Below are positions 43,033 to 52,755 of a DNA stretch of 64,000 bases, piece after piece. The stretch comes from Polaribacter gangjinensis (GTDB lineage: Bacteria; Bacteroidota; Bacteroidia; Flavobacteriales; Flavobacteriaceae), in assembly GCF_038024125.1 (NCBI RefSeq), contig NZ_CP150662.1:327501-391500 (forward strand). Reading direction: 5' to 3'. Both the position numbers and the translations under genes were made by a program. The stretch's first letter is position 1. Every line of letters starts with the position of its first letter. The notes beneath the pieces were generated by a model. That model made no database searches. It was given only the letters and a program-made list of their open reading frames with translations, and was not told the origin of the DNA.

Positions 43033-43890
43033 ATGATTTCAAAAGCACAATTTGAAAAAGAAATTCAATTAATTATCGAAAATGCCATTAGAGAAGATGT
43101 GGGTGAAGGCGATCATAGTTCACTTTCTTGCATTCCGAAAGAAGCAACAGGAACCGCAAAATTATTGGTAAAAGACTCAGGAATTATTGCTGGAGTTGAT
43201 TTTGCAAAACAAGTTTTTAATTATGTGGATGCTGATTTAAAAATGACCACTTTTATCAATGATGGAGAAAAAGTGGCTTTTGGCGATGTTGTTTTTTATG
43301 TTTCAGGAAGTTCACAAGCAATCTTAAAAGCAGAACGTTTGGTATTGAATGCCATGCAGCGAATGAGTGCCATTGCTACAAAAACAGCTTTTTTTGTTGA
43401 TTTATTAAAAGGCACTAAAACCAAAATTTTAGATACCAGAAAAACCACTCCAGGAATTCGTGCGCTAGAAAAATGGGCTGTAAAAATTGGAGGAGGAGAA
43501 AATCACAGGTTTGCTTTATACGATATGATTATGATCAAAGACAATCACATTGATTTTGCTGGTGGAATTACAGCAGCAATCAACAAAACAAAAACCTATT
43601 TGCAAGAAAAAAATCTCGATTTAAAAATCATTGTAGAAGCCAGAAATTTGGATGAAATTTCAGAGATTCTCGAAAACGAAGGCATTTATCGAATTTTAAT
43701 TGATAATTTTTCATTTGAAGATACCAAAAAAGCGGTGGATTTGATTAACGGAAAATGTTTGACAGAATCTTCTGGTGGCATCAATGAAAACACCATCAGA
43801 AAATATGCAGATTGTGGCGTTGATTATATTTCATCTGGAGCTTTAACGCACTCTGTGTATAATATGGATTTGAGTTTGAAAGCTTTTTAG
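43033..43890 (+). CDS. nadC: Nicotinate-nucleotide diphosphorylase (carboxylating)
   Basis: 285 residues. The family motifs are AERLVLNAMQRMSAIAT (about 100-116), DTRKTTPGIRALEKWAV (about 135-151), GGENHR and IKDNHI (about 173-178), then the C-terminal barrel with EARNLDE and SSGALTHS. It converts quinolinate and PRPP to nicotinate mononucleotide in NAD synthesis. It starts 61 bases from the start of the divergent rlmH. Confidence 0.96.
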   Translation: MISKAQFEKEIQLIIENAIREDVGEGDHSSLSCIPKEATGTAKLLVKDSGIIAGVDFAKQVFNYVDADLKMTTFINDGEKVAFGDVVFYVSGSSQAILKAERLVLNAMQRMSAIATKTAFFVDLLKGTKTKILDTRKTTPGIRALEKWAVKIGGGENHRFALYDMIMIKDNHIDFAGGITAAINKTKTYLQEKNLDLKIIVEARNLDEISEILENEGIYRILIDNFSFEDTKKAVDLINGKCLTESSGGINENTIRKYADCGVDYISSGALTHSVYNMDLSLKAF

Positions 43891-43938
43891 AGTGGCAAAG
43901 GTGCAGAGTTTCAAAGTGGCAAAGAGTCAAAGTGGCAA
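43891..43938. repeat. CAAAGTGGCAAAG-type intergenic repeat
   Basis: Successive near-10-base units AGTGGCAAAG, GTGCAGAGTT, TCAAAGTGGC, AAAGAGTCAA, AGTGGCAA directly after the nadC stop. Inverse-orientation copies occur at 45041-45090, so the two flank the pentapeptide and four-helix-bundle genes. Confidence 0.7.
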
Positions 43939-43982
43939 TCAACTAAATTAATAACAGAAACAATAGAAACCAAAAAAGAAAC

Positions 43983-44555
43983 ATGTCAAATAACTTTATA
44001 GAAAGTCAAGAATTTTTAAAAATTGATTTTTTAAAGACACCTTTGAAAAAGGGAATTTATGATCAATGTAGATTTGTGAATTGTAATTTTGAAAATGTAC
44101 ATGCTTCCAATATCGAGTTTGTTGAGTGTGAATTTACCGATTGTAATTTTAGCAATGCCATCGTAAAAGATACTGCTTTTAAAGATGTCCGATTTGAGAA
44201 TTGCAAAATGCTAGGTGTAAAATTCAGTGATTGCAATCCTTTTTTACTCAAAGTGTATTTTAAAGAGTGCACGATGTCTTTTGCTTCATTTTTTCGATTG
44301 AAAATGTCGCATACAAAGTTTATCAAATGCAATTTAACTTCTGTTGATTTTGTTGAAACCCAACTCACAAATGCTACTTTTGAACAATGTGATTTGAAAA
44401 GCGCTATTTTTGAAAGTTCAAATCTTCAAAAAGCAGATTTTAGTTCGTCATATAATTTTAGCATCAGCCCAGATAAAAATGTACTAAAAGGAGCTATTTT
44501 TAGCAAAGAAAATGTTGTGGGGCTTTTGGATGGGTTTGGGATTGTTGTTTATTGA
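43983..44555 (+). CDS. Pentapeptide-repeat protein
   Basis: 190 residues made almost entirely of A(D/N)LxX-like pentapeptides that would form a right-handed four-sided helix. For example residues 25-75 read as units such as CRFVN CNFEN and CEFTD CNFSN. Similar proteins include Qnr and MfpA, DNA mimics that protect gyrase from quinolones, but many members have unknown roles and nothing here singles out gyrase. It stands next to a four-helix-bundle gene, both between inverse CAAAG repeats. Confidence 0.87.
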   Translation: MSNNFIESQEFLKIDFLKTPLKKGIYDQCRFVNCNFENVHASNIEFVECEFTDCNFSNAIVKDTAFKDVRFENCKMLGVKFSDCNPFLLKVYFKECTMSFASFFRLKMSHTKFIKCNLTSVDFVETQLTNATFEQCDLKSAIFESSNLQKADFSSSYNFSISPDKNVLKGAIFSKENVVGLLDGFGIVVY

Positions 44556-44601
44556 GCAAAGTTGCAAAGTTTGCAAGAATAAAACTTTACTAAAATATGC
44601 T

Positions 44602-44967
44602 ATGAAAACGTTTAAAGAATTATTGGTTTGGCAAAAATCAATGCTGTTAGTTACTGAAATTTATAAGGTTTCTAAAGATTATCCTAAAGAAGAATTGTTT
44701 GGTTTAAGTTCACAAATAAGAAGAAGTGCAATTTCTATACCTAGTAATATTGCTGAGGGTTTTGGCAGAGATGGTTTAAATGATTTTATTCGTTTTTTAA
44801 ATATTTCCATGTCATCACTTTTTGAATTGCAAACTCAAATTGAAATATCATATAATTTAAATTATATCAATATTGTTGTATTTGAAGATTTATACAAATC
44901 AACCAGAGAAATTGAACGAATGCTTTCTAGTTTAATAAAGAGGTTAAAAACAAAAAAAGATGCTTAA
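44602..44967 (+). CDS. Four-helix-bundle protein (23S rRNA intervening-sequence protein family)
   Basis: 121 residues from the ATG at 44602 (MKTFKELLVWQKSMLLV). The pattern ELLVWQKSM, then LFGLSSQIRRSAISIPSNIAEGFGR and FLNISMSSLFELQTQIEIS, is the hallmark of the S23/four-helix-bundle family first found inside 23S rRNA intervening sequences and common in Bacteroidota genomes as stand-alone genes near repeats. The molecular role is not known. An in-frame extension to 44512 overlaps the preceding gene and is not supported. Confidence 0.88.
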   Translation: MKTFKELLVWQKSMLLVTEIYKVSKDYPKEELFGLSSQIRRSAISIPSNIAEGFGRDGLNDFIRFLNISMSSLFELQTQIEISYNLNYINIVVFEDLYKSTREIERMLSSLIKRLKTKKDA

Positions 44968-45040
44968 GTTTGAATCAAATTACAAAACTTTACAGATGAA
45001 TTATTTAAAAACAACTAAAATGCAAAGTATTTCTATGCAG

Positions 45041-45090
45041 CTTTGCCACTCTGTATCTTTGCCACTTTGTCACTTTGCCACTTTGTAACT
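45041..45090. repeat. CTTTGCCACTTTG-type intergenic repeat (inverse of 43891-43938)
   Basis: Units CTTTGCCACT, CTGTATCTTT, GCCACTTTGT, CACTTTGCCA, CTTTGTAACT run into the start of the YihY gene. They are the reverse complement of the repeat after nadC. Confidence 0.75.
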
Positions 45091-45100
45091 TATTAAAAAA

Positions 45101-46045
45101 ATGAGCAAAGAAATTGAAGATAATTTACGCAAAATACCAATCATCAAACAATTGGTACTTTTTCTACAAAAAATAAAAATTCCTGGATTGGAAGGCATGT
45201 CTTTGTATGATGTGATGGAAATGTATGGAATTGGCATCATCAAAGGTGCGTTAACTTCAAGAGCTGGCGGAATTGCCTTTAGCTTTTTTATGGCTATTTT
45301 TCCGTTTTTATTGTTCATTTTAACACTCATTTCTTACATTCCAATTGATGGTTTTCAAGAAGGGTTATTTGATTTCATCAAAGATGTTTTACCCCCAAAA
45401 ACCTTCGATTCTGTAAATATGGTCTTGGTAGACATTCTCAACAATCAGTATGGAGGATTGTTGTCTTTCGGATTTGTATTGTCCATTTTTTTAATGACCA
45501 ATGGCATCAATGCTATTTTTGGGGGATTTGAATATTCGTATCACGTTAAAGAATTCCGAAATGTTTTTAGGTCGTATTTTGTGTCTTTAGGAGTATCGTT
45601 ACTTCTCTCACTTTTTTTAATTATTACTGTAACGCTTACTATTTTTTACCAAGTTGCTTTGGCTAAAATTCATGAGAAAGGTTGGTTGAATACCTCTGAT
45701 TTAAACCTGTTTTATATTGGTAAAAACATCCTTTTTCTAATCATGATTTTCACGATTGTTTCCCTACTTTTTCGCTACGGAACCAAGCAAGGAAAAGAGG
45801 TGAAATTCTTTTCAGCAGGCGCTATTTTAACAACGGTAGTTTCGTTATTTACCTTTTATTTATTCGGAATTTATGTAGAAAAATTCGCACAATACAATCA
45901 ATTATACGGTTCTATTGGAACGCTTTTAATATTGATGTTATTTGTGTGGCTAAATGCCATCATTTTGTTGTTAGGTTTTGAGTTGAATGCGTCTTTATAT
46001 TCTTTAAAAAGAAGAAATAATTCCGTAAAAACATCCGAAAAATAG
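45101..46045 (+). CDS. YihY/BrkB family membrane protein
   Basis: 314 residues with six membrane segments. The family's hallmark GALTSRAGGIAFSFFMAIFP (about residues 51-70) opens the membrane domain; the last segment ends near 300. Older names (ribonuclease BN) are not supported for this family; its function in envelope biology or transport is unclear. It lies alone between the repeat region and hisS. Confidence 0.88.
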   Translation: MSKEIEDNLRKIPIIKQLVLFLQKIKIPGLEGMSLYDVMEMYGIGIIKGALTSRAGGIAFSFFMAIFPFLLFILTLISYIPIDGFQEGLFDFIKDVLPPKTFDSVNMVLVDILNNQYGGLLSFGFVLSIFLMTNGINAIFGGFEYSYHVKEFRNVFRSYFVSLGVSLLLSLFLIITVTLTIFYQVALAKIHEKGWLNTSDLNLFYIGKNILFLIMIFTIVSLLFRYGTKQGKEVKFFSAGAILTTVVSLFTFYLFGIYVEKFAQYNQLYGSIGTLLILMLFVWLNAIILLLGFELNASLYSLKRRNNSVKTSEK

Positions 46046-46192
46046 GATGTTTTAGCGATATTTGCCGAGATTAATGAAGCAATGATTTAATGCAGTAATG
46101 AATTAATGTAAATAATAAATATGTATTAATTTTTGAGGTTATTTTAGTTACTAACAACTAAAAACTTAAAACTAAAGACTAAAAACTCTTCA

Positions 46193-47563
46193 ATGAAACC
46201 AAGCATTCCAAAAGGAACCAGAGATTTTTCACCTACAGAAGTAGCCAACAGAACCTATATCATCAATACGATTAAAACAGTATTTGAAAACTTCGGATTT
46301 CAACCCATTGAAACACCCAGTTTTGAAAACTCGTCAACATTGATGGGAAAATACGGAGAAGAAGGAGATAGATTGATTTTTAAAATTTTGAATTCTGGGG
46401 ATTATTTAGAAAAAGCAGATGAGCAGTTATTAACGACTAGAAATAGCAATTTATTAACCTCACAAATCTCCGAAAAAGCATTACGTTACGACCTTACAGT
46501 ACCTTTTGCAAGATATGTGGTGCAGCATCAAAATGATATTACATTTCCTTTCAAACGCTATCAAATTCAACCTGTTTGGAGAGCAGATCGTCCTCAAAAA
46601 GGGCGCTTTAGAGAGTTTTATCAATGTGATGCTGATGTGGTGGGTAGCGATTCATTGTGGCAAGAAGTGGAATTTATCCAGTTGTATGATACCGTTTTTA
46701 CCAAATTAGGATTGCAAGGAACTACCATTAAAATCAACAATCGAAAAATACTTTCTGGAATTGCAGAGGTGATTGGTGCATCAGACAAATTGATTGATTT
46801 TACGGTTGCTTTAGACAAACTAGATAAAATTGGCAAAGAAGGTGTTGAAACAGAAATGCTATCCAAAGGCATTACCAAAGAGGCTATTGAAAAAGCACAG
46901 CCTTTGTTTTATTTTTCGGGAGATAATTCACAGAAATTAAATGCATTACAAGGTTTATTAGAATCTTCAGTTGAAGGTAAAAAAGGCGTTGACGAATTGC
47001 GCTTTATCATTGAAAATACCCAAGAGTTAGGATTGCAAACAGCCAATTTAGAGATTGATGTAACCTTGGCAAGAGGTCTAAATTATTACACAGGCGCAAT
47101 TTTTGAAGTGGCTGCTCCAAAAACCGTGAGCATGGGTTCTATTGGTGGTGGAGGAAGGTATGATGATTTAACTGGCATTTTTGGTTTGAAAGATGTTTCT
47201 GGAGTCGGAATTTCCTTTGGATTGGATCGTATTTATTTGGTGTTGGAAGAATTGAATTTGTTCCAGAAAGTTGCCTTGCCAAAACCAACCGTTTTGTTTG
47301 TGAATTTAGGAGCAACAGAAGCCTTGTATTCTTTAAAAGCCATTAGTTTGTTGAGAGCAAAAAATATCAAAGCTGAGTTGTATCCAGAAGCAGCCAAAAT
47401 GAAGAAACAATTCAATTATGCTGACAAACGCGAAATCCCATTTGTAGTCATTGTGGGTTCAGAAGAAGTACAACAACAAACCTATACTGTAAAGAATATG
47501 GTTTCTGGAGAACAAAAAATGCTCAATTTGTCTGAATTATTTAATGCTGTAGAAAACAAATAA
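46193..47563 (+). CDS. hisS: Histidyl-tRNA synthetase
   Basis: 456 residues. Class II motif 1 (PKGTRDFSP near the start), motif 2 ([20 protein letters not shown], about 121-140), the histidine-specific [12 protein letters not shown] (about 299-310) and GGGGRYDDL (about 322-330), and the anticodon-binding domain at the C-terminus (about 365-456). It charges tRNA-His. The leader (46046-46192) contains short AT-rich periodic sequence but no recognisable T-box or riboswitch. Confidence 0.96.
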   Translation: MKPSIPKGTRDFSPTEVANRTYIINTIKTVFENFGFQPIETPSFENSSTLMGKYGEEGDRLIFKILNSGDYLEKADEQLLTTRNSNLLTSQISEKALRYDLTVPFARYVVQHQNDITFPFKRYQIQPVWRADRPQKGRFREFYQCDADVVGSDSLWQEVEFIQLYDTVFTKLGLQGTTIKINNRKILSGIAEVIGASDKLIDFTVALDKLDKIGKEGVETEMLSKGITKEAIEKAQPLFYFSGDNSQKLNALQGLLESSVEGKKGVDELRFIIENTQELGLQTANLEIDVTLARGLNYYTGAIFEVAAPKTVSMGSIGGGGRYDDLTGIFGLKDVSGVGISFGLDRIYLVLEELNLFQKVALPKPTVLFVNLGATEALYSLKAISLLRAKNIKAELYPEAAKMKKQFNYADKREIPFVVIVGSEEVQQQTYTVKNMVSGEQKMLNLSELFNAVENK

Positions 47564-47593
47564 AGCAGTAAATTTGCAAATCAATTAGCAACA

Positions 47594-48283
47594 ATGTTTG
47601 AATTACAAACCAACATGAACGACGAAACCATCAACGAAATAGGAGAAAATCACATTGGTACTTCAGCAACAACTCCACTAAGAGCGGATGCCTTTGTACT
47701 TTCTGACCAAGAAAAAATAGATCGAATTCAAGAAAGTGTAAAAGATATTTTACTCACTTTAGGCATGGATTTGACAGATGATAGCTTGCAAGGAACTCCA
47801 AAAAGAGTAGCAAAAGCCTTTGTAAATGAGTTGTTTATGGGATTGAATCCTAAAAACAAACCGAAACCTTCTACATTCCAAAACAATTACAATTATGGTG
47901 AAATGTTAGTTGAAAAAAACATTGTAGTGTATTCAACTTGCGAACATCATTTACTGCCGATTATTGGACGTGCTCATGTAGCCTACATTTCTAATGGAAA
48001 AGTAATTGGTTTGTCAAAAATGAATCGAATCGTAGAATATTTTGCCAAAAGACCTCAAGTACAAGAGCGTTTAACGATGCAAGTGGTACAAGCCATGCAA
48101 GAAGCTTTGGGTACACAAGATGTAGCTTGTGTCATTGATGCCAAACATTTATGTGTCAATTCAAGAGGCATAAAAGACATAGAAAGTAGTACTGTGACTG
48201 CTGAATTTGGAGGAAAATTCAAAGAGAAAGAAACCAAAAGAGAGTTTTTAGACTATATAAAATTCGATACTAAGTTTGAGTAG
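47594..48283 (+). CDS. folE: GTP cyclohydrolase I
   Basis: 229 residues (a start at 47615, MNDETINEIG, is also possible). Zinc ligands CEHHLLP (about 116-122) and the final CVNSRG (about 188-193), with FAKRPQVQERLT between, are diagnostic. It makes dihydroneopterin triphosphate from GTP for folate or tetrahydrobiopterin-type cofactors. It follows hisS by 30 bases and ends in a clear terminator. Confidence 0.96.
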   Translation: MFELQTNMNDETINEIGENHIGTSATTPLRADAFVLSDQEKIDRIQESVKDILLTLGMDLTDDSLQGTPKRVAKAFVNELFMGLNPKNKPKPSTFQNNYNYGEMLVEKNIVVYSTCEHHLLPIIGRAHVAYISNGKVIGLSKMNRIVEYFAKRPQVQERLTMQVVQAMQEALGTQDVACVIDAKHLCVNSRGIKDIESSTVTAEFGGKFKEKETKREFLDYIKFDTKFE

Positions 48284-48309
48284 TAGCAACATCATCAGAA
48301 ATTATTTTT

Positions 48310-48338
48310 AAACTGCTGCATTTTGTAGCAGTTTTTTT
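48310..48338 (+). terminator. Rho-independent terminator of folE
   Basis: AAACTGCTGCA (48310-48320) pairs with TGTAGCAGTTT (48324-48334), one G-U pair, 3-base loop, then a T run. Confidence 0.92.
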
Positions 48339-48437
48339 ATGTGTATTGGTTTTATCTTTTAAGTGTATTGGTTTTGTATTGGTGATTTTCCTAAATCATA
48401 CCATCTAAAGGATTAGTTTAGCCAAAAATAATCATAC

Positions 48438-51400
48438 ATGCGCTTAACAAAAATCTACACAGTCTTTCAAATTTTACTTTTAGGATTTTCAATCCAACTT
48501 TATTCTCAAACCACAACAGTTGGTAATGGTAGTTATACCAATGCTTTTCCGGGCACAGATGCTGCAGGCAGAAACGGATTTCCTTCTGGTACTCCGCAAC
48601 TAAGTGGCAATGCAATTGGCAAACCTGTACCAACCAACGATTGGTGGTCTAAATTGGTAAAAGAAAATCATGCAGATAATTTATTCAATTATCCTATGAC
48701 CATGAAAACCACTAATAACGGGTTGATTGTAACCTATATTCCTTGGGGTCCTATAGGTGATTCTGCTCCCATTGAAGTAAAAGTTACTGGTTTGGCAACA
48801 ACACAAACAACGGTTTCTGATTATTCTGATTGGACAGTAACCATGAATTGGAAAGATGCTACGCACGAATTAAAAGCAACATCAGGAATTGGAATGCCTT
48901 TTGTATATTTCGAAAAAGATGCTGATGATATTGCTGAAATTAAAGTGAATTCAGGAACAGCAACTATCAATAACGAATTATTGATCATTGAAAACGCAGC
49001 TGCTGGTGCTGATTTTGTGTTTTATGCGCCTGTTGGAAGTACTTGGATCAAATCAGGAAATGTATATACATCAACCTTAAACGGAAAAACCTATTGGTCT
49101 ATGGCCATGTTGCCACAGTCAATCTCTAATGTGAGTTCAGTAGCGCAAGAATACAAACAATATGCCTATGTGTTCCCAACAAATACGGTTACAACTTGGA
49201 ATTTTAATCCGTCAACATCAAAAGTTACCACGAATTTTACCATCACAACTGATGTAAAAGAAGGTTCAGAAACAGAAATGCTTTTAGGATTATTACCTCA
49301 TCATTGGAATAATTTAGCACCAAGTTCTCCTGTGCCTACAAAATACACCTATAGTTCTGTAAGAGGTGCTTTAAAAACAATGAAAGGTAATGCCTTTTCT
49401 GTAGAAAATACTTTTAAAGGAATTTTACCAACTTTACCCTATTTATCAAATTACAGTCAAGGTTTCAATCCTGCTGATTTGGATGCCAAAATTGCAAGTA
49501 TCGAAAATGATGGTTTGTCTGATTGGACAGATTCTTACAACGAAGGGCAAGTGATGAATCGTTTGATTCAAACCGCGCGAATTGCAGATCAAATGGGCAA
49601 TGTTACAGCACGTAACAAAATGATTGCTACTGTAAAACAGCGTTTAGAAAATTGGTTGTCGTATCAATCTGGTGAAAAAGCGTTTTTGTTTTATTACAAT
49701 AATACGTGGTCTGCCTTATTAGGGTATCCTTCAGGTCATGGACAAGATACCAACATCAATGACCACCATTTTCATTGGGGATATTTTATTCATGCGGCTG
49801 CTTTTATGGAGCAATTTGAACCTGGTTGGGCTGCGCAATGGGGAGATATGATCAATTTATTGGTTCGTGATGCAGCTTCATCTGATAGAAATGATGATAA
49901 GTTTCCGTTTTTACGAAATTTTAGTCCCTATGCAGGGCACAGTTGGGCAAATGGATTTGCAACGTTTCCTCAAGGAAATGACCAAGAATCTACTTCCGAA
50001 AGTATGCAATTTGCTTCTTCTTTGATTCATTGGGGACGCATTACCAACAATCAAGAAATCACAGATTTAGGAATTTATATTTATACCACCGAACAAACCG
50101 CGATTGAAGAATATTGGTTTGACATGTACGAACGTAATTTTAGACAAGAACAAAATTATAGTTTGGTTTCTAGAGTTTGGGGAAATTCGTATGACAATGG
50201 TACTTTTTGGACAGCAGATATTGCTGCTTCATACGGAATTGAAATGTACCCAATTCACGGTGGTTCTTTGTATTTAGGACATAATGTAGCTTATGCCACC
50301 AAATTATGGAATGAAATCACGCAAAATACAGGCATTATTGGCAATCAAGTGAATCCGAATTTATGGCATGATACCTATTGGAAATATTTATCATTTATCA
50401 ATCCACAAGCTGCTATTGATATGTATGACGCATATCCTGACAGAAATTTAAAATTCGGAATTTCAGATGCGCAAACCTATCATTGGTTGCACAGTATGAA
50501 TGCCATGGGTACTGTTGATGCCAGTATTACTGCCAACGAACCTATTGCTGCTGTATTTGTAAAAAATGGGGTAAAAACCTATGTGGCTCATAACTATTCA
50601 AATGCGCCAAAAACAGTAACTTTTTCTGACGGATTTCAACTTTTAGTGCCTGCACGTCAAATGGCAACCAATAGAGATGCAGCTGCAACAGGCGAAATTT
50701 CAGCGAGTTTTACACAGGCTTTTGCCAATGGTAGTGTTGATTTGACTGTAAATACCACAGGAACAGGAATTACAAAAGTCGAGTTTTTTGACGGTACTAC
50801 TTTATTAGGTTCAACGACAACAGCGCCTTATCAATTCAAAGCCGAAAATTTAACCTTAGGCATTCATGGCATGTATGCCAAAGTATATGTAGATGCTAAT
50901 TTTTCGGTAACCAATATTGTTAAAATTCAAGTTGGAGAACAATTGCCTTATTTGGATGTTGCTTTCGCGATTCCCGGAATTATTGAACCTGGTAATTATG
51001 ATAAATTTGAGGGTGGTATAGGTCAAAACATTGCTTATGTTGATGGTTCTCAAAACAACGAAGGTGATTACAGAACCAATGAATATGTAGATGCTGTTAA
51101 TAGTGGTGCAGAAGGCAAAACCATTGGTTGGCTTTCAGCAGGTGAGTGGCTAGAATATACGATTGATGTTGCAACTGCAGGAAAATATGACTTGAGTTTT
51201 AGATATACTTCAGGAAATTCTAATGGAGGAGGGCCATTTTATTTTGAAATCGATGGAAAGAAAATCAGTGCTGATTTCTCTGTTGCCTCTACAGGAAATT
51301 GGAGTACTTGGGCAACTAAAGTGGTAAATAATATCGAATTTACGCAAGGAAAACACATCCTTCGTTTGGTAATTACGAGTGGTGAATTCAATCTAGGAAA

Positions 51401-52568
51401 ACTAACCTTTAGCTATGCAGCTCCTTTAGGGTATTCAACTCCCGTTGCAAATGCGGGTAATACTGTGGTGGTAATTTTACCAGCTACCACGGCTACTTTA
51501 GATGCGTCTGCAAGTTCACATCCTGAGAATAAATCACTTACCTATGCTTGGGAACAAATTTATGGTCCTTCAGTAATCAGTTTTACAGATGCAGCAGCAG
51601 CAGCAACTGCGATTGGGAATTTAGAAAAAGGGATTTACAAATGTAAAGTAACAGTGAGTGATGGTACGTACGAATCCTTTAGCGAAGTTTTGGTAATTGT
51701 TCAAGAAACATCCAATGCTGTGCCTACCGTAAACATTACTTCTCCAAGTAATAACAGTTCTTTTTCTCAAGGAACTGCGATTACCATTACAGCTTCTGCC
51801 AATGATTTGGATGGAAGCATTGCAAAAGTGGAATTTTTTGATGGGGCAACCAAATTAGGAGAAGATACCAGTTCGCCTTTTAGTTATGTTTGGAATAATG
51901 CTAGTGTGGGAAATCATTCGTTAAAAGCAGTAGCCACTGATAATGAAGGGGCTACCGCTGAATCGCAAATTATTGCCGTTTCAGTTCAGGAGGTAAAAAA
52001 ATGCGAAGAAACTTCGAATGTGGCACAACAAGGTAGTTTTTCAACAGGCTATAAAGCTACTTTTGAAACTGTAGGGAATACCGTAAAAATTACCTTTCAG
52101 TTGTTAGATACCAATAGAGCAGGAGTAGTCGCTTATTTGTGGAAACAATCGCCTTTTGGTGAAGTGCAAATGGACAATGTTTCTGGGTTGATATTTACCA
52201 AAACCATTAGTGGGGTTGCAGACGGAGAAACCATTAGTTATGCTTGTAAATTTGCGTTTGCAGGTGGTTTGGCAGTGACCAAATACATTTCTTATAAAGT
52301 AGGCACAAGTTGCAGTACCTTAGGTATTGATGATCAAGTGTTGCAAAAAGAAATCACGTTGTATCCAAATCCTGCTACGAATCTGGTACATATTCAATCC
52401 AACACTACCGAAATTTTAAAAGTAGCCGTTTACAATACATTGGGTTCTTTGGTAAAAACAACCTATAAAAGTGCTGCAATAAACATCGAATCTTTGGCTA
52501 AAGGAGTGTATTTGACAAAAATAACTACTGATAAAGGTGTGGTAATGAAACGCTTGATAAAAAATTAA
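48438..52568 (+). CDS. Secreted GH81 endo-beta-1,3-glucanase with CBM6, CBM56-like and T9SS tail
   Basis: 1376 residues. Signal peptide 1-23 (ending LYSQ). GH81 catalytic domain about 30-750: GKPVPTNDWW near its start, D442 in NDHHFHWGYF (candidate acid) and E517/E521 in NDQESTSESMQF (candidate base region). Then an Ig-like domain (about 755-840), a CBM6-like domain (about 855-985), a PKD-like module (about 990-1085), a second Ig-like domain (about 1095-1180), a CBM56-like beta-1,3-glucan binder (about 1190-1290, AYLWKQSPFGEVQM), and a T9SS type A sorting tail (LYPNPATNLVHI to the end). It should degrade laminarin or curdlan at the cell surface. No susC/susD pair lies nearby. Confidence 0.93.
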   Translation: MRLTKIYTVFQILLLGFSIQLYSQTTTVGNGSYTNAFPGTDAAGRNGFPSGTPQLSGNAIGKPVPTNDWWSKLVKENHADNLFNYPMTMKTTNNGLIVTYIPWGPIGDSAPIEVKVTGLATTQTTVSDYSDWTVTMNWKDATHELKATSGIGMPFVYFEKDADDIAEIKVNSGTATINNELLIIENAAAGADFVFYAPVGSTWIKSGNVYTSTLNGKTYWSMAMLPQSISNVSSVAQEYKQYAYVFPTNTVTTWNFNPSTSKVTTNFTITTDVKEGSETEMLLGLLPHHWNNLAPSSPVPTKYTYSSVRGALKTMKGNAFSVENTFKGILPTLPYLSNYSQGFNPADLDAKIASIENDGLSDWTDSYNEGQVMNRLIQTARIADQMGNVTARNKMIATVKQRLENWLSYQSGEKAFLFYYNNTWSALLGYPSGHGQDTNINDHHFHWGYFIHAAAFMEQFEPGWAAQWGDMINLLVRDAASSDRNDDKFPFLRNFSPYAGHSWANGFATFPQGNDQESTSESMQFASSLIHWGRITNNQEITDLGIYIYTTEQTAIEEYWFDMYERNFRQEQNYSLVSRVWGNSYDNGTFWTADIAASYGIEMYPIHGGSLYLGHNVAYATKLWNEITQNTGIIGNQVNPNLWHDTYWKYLSFINPQAAIDMYDAYPDRNLKFGISDAQTYHWLHSMNAMGTVDASITANEPIAAVFVKNGVKTYVAHNYSNAPKTVTFSDGFQLLVPARQMATNRDAAATGEISASFTQAFANGSVDLTVNTTGTGITKVEFFDGTTLLGSTTTAPYQFKAENLTLGIHGMYAKVYVDANFSVTNIVKIQVGEQLPYLDVAFAIPGIIEPGNYDKFEGGIGQNIAYVDGSQNNEGDYRTNEYVDAVNSGAEGKTIGWLSAGEWLEYTIDVATAGKYDLSFRYTSGNSNGGGPFYFEIDGKKISADFSVASTGNWSTWATKVVNNIEFTQGKHILRLVITSGEFNLGKLTFSYAAPLGYSTPVANAGNTVVVILPATTATLDASASSHPENKSLTYAWEQIYGPSVISFTDAAAAATAIGNLEKGIYKCKVTVSDGTYESFSEVLVIVQETSNAVPTVNITSPSNNSSFSQGTAITITASANDLDGSIAKVEFFDGATKLGEDTSSPFSYVWNNASVGNHSLKAVATDNEGATAESQIIAVSVQEVKKCEETSNVAQQGSFSTGYKATFETVGNTVKITFQLLDTNRAGVVAYLWKQSPFGEVQMDNVSGLIFTKTISGVADGETISYACKFAFAGGLAVTKYISYKVGTSCSTLGIDDQVLQKEITLYPNPATNLVHIQSNTTEILKVAVYNTLGSLVKTTYKSAAINIESLAKGVYLTKITTDKGVVMKRLIKN

Positions 52569-52587
52569 GCATCCATTTTAAAAGCAT

Positions 52588-52657
52588 AAAAGGTGTGTTT
52601 TACAACGCTCTGTAATCCATAAAAGATACCCAGAGAATTGTTTGAAACACACCTTTT
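52588..52657. terminator. Nested hairpin terminator between GH81 and MORN genes
   Basis: Outer stem AAAAGGTGTGTTT (52588-52600) with AAACACACCTTTT (52645-52657), inner stem CTCTG (52608-52612) with CAGAG (52631-52635). T and A runs at the ends suit termination from both sides. The loop is unusually large for a plain terminator. Confidence 0.7.
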
Positions 52658-52755
52658 TGTTTTAATACTTCTTTTTGGTTTCGTGAATATTATTGTTACC
52701 TAAATTTAATGGTGAGTTATACACATGGGTAAAAATTTAAATTCCTTGAAAACGA

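Noticed and set aside
43983..44555. Quinolone-resistance protein Qnr
   Set aside because: Only the generic pentapeptide pattern is seen; no Qnr-specific loops can be recognised, so resistance should not be claimed.
46046..46192. T-box or other leader riboswitch before hisS
   Set aside because: The leader contains only AT-rich periodic sequence (ACTAAAAACT-like) without a T-box signature or paired stems.
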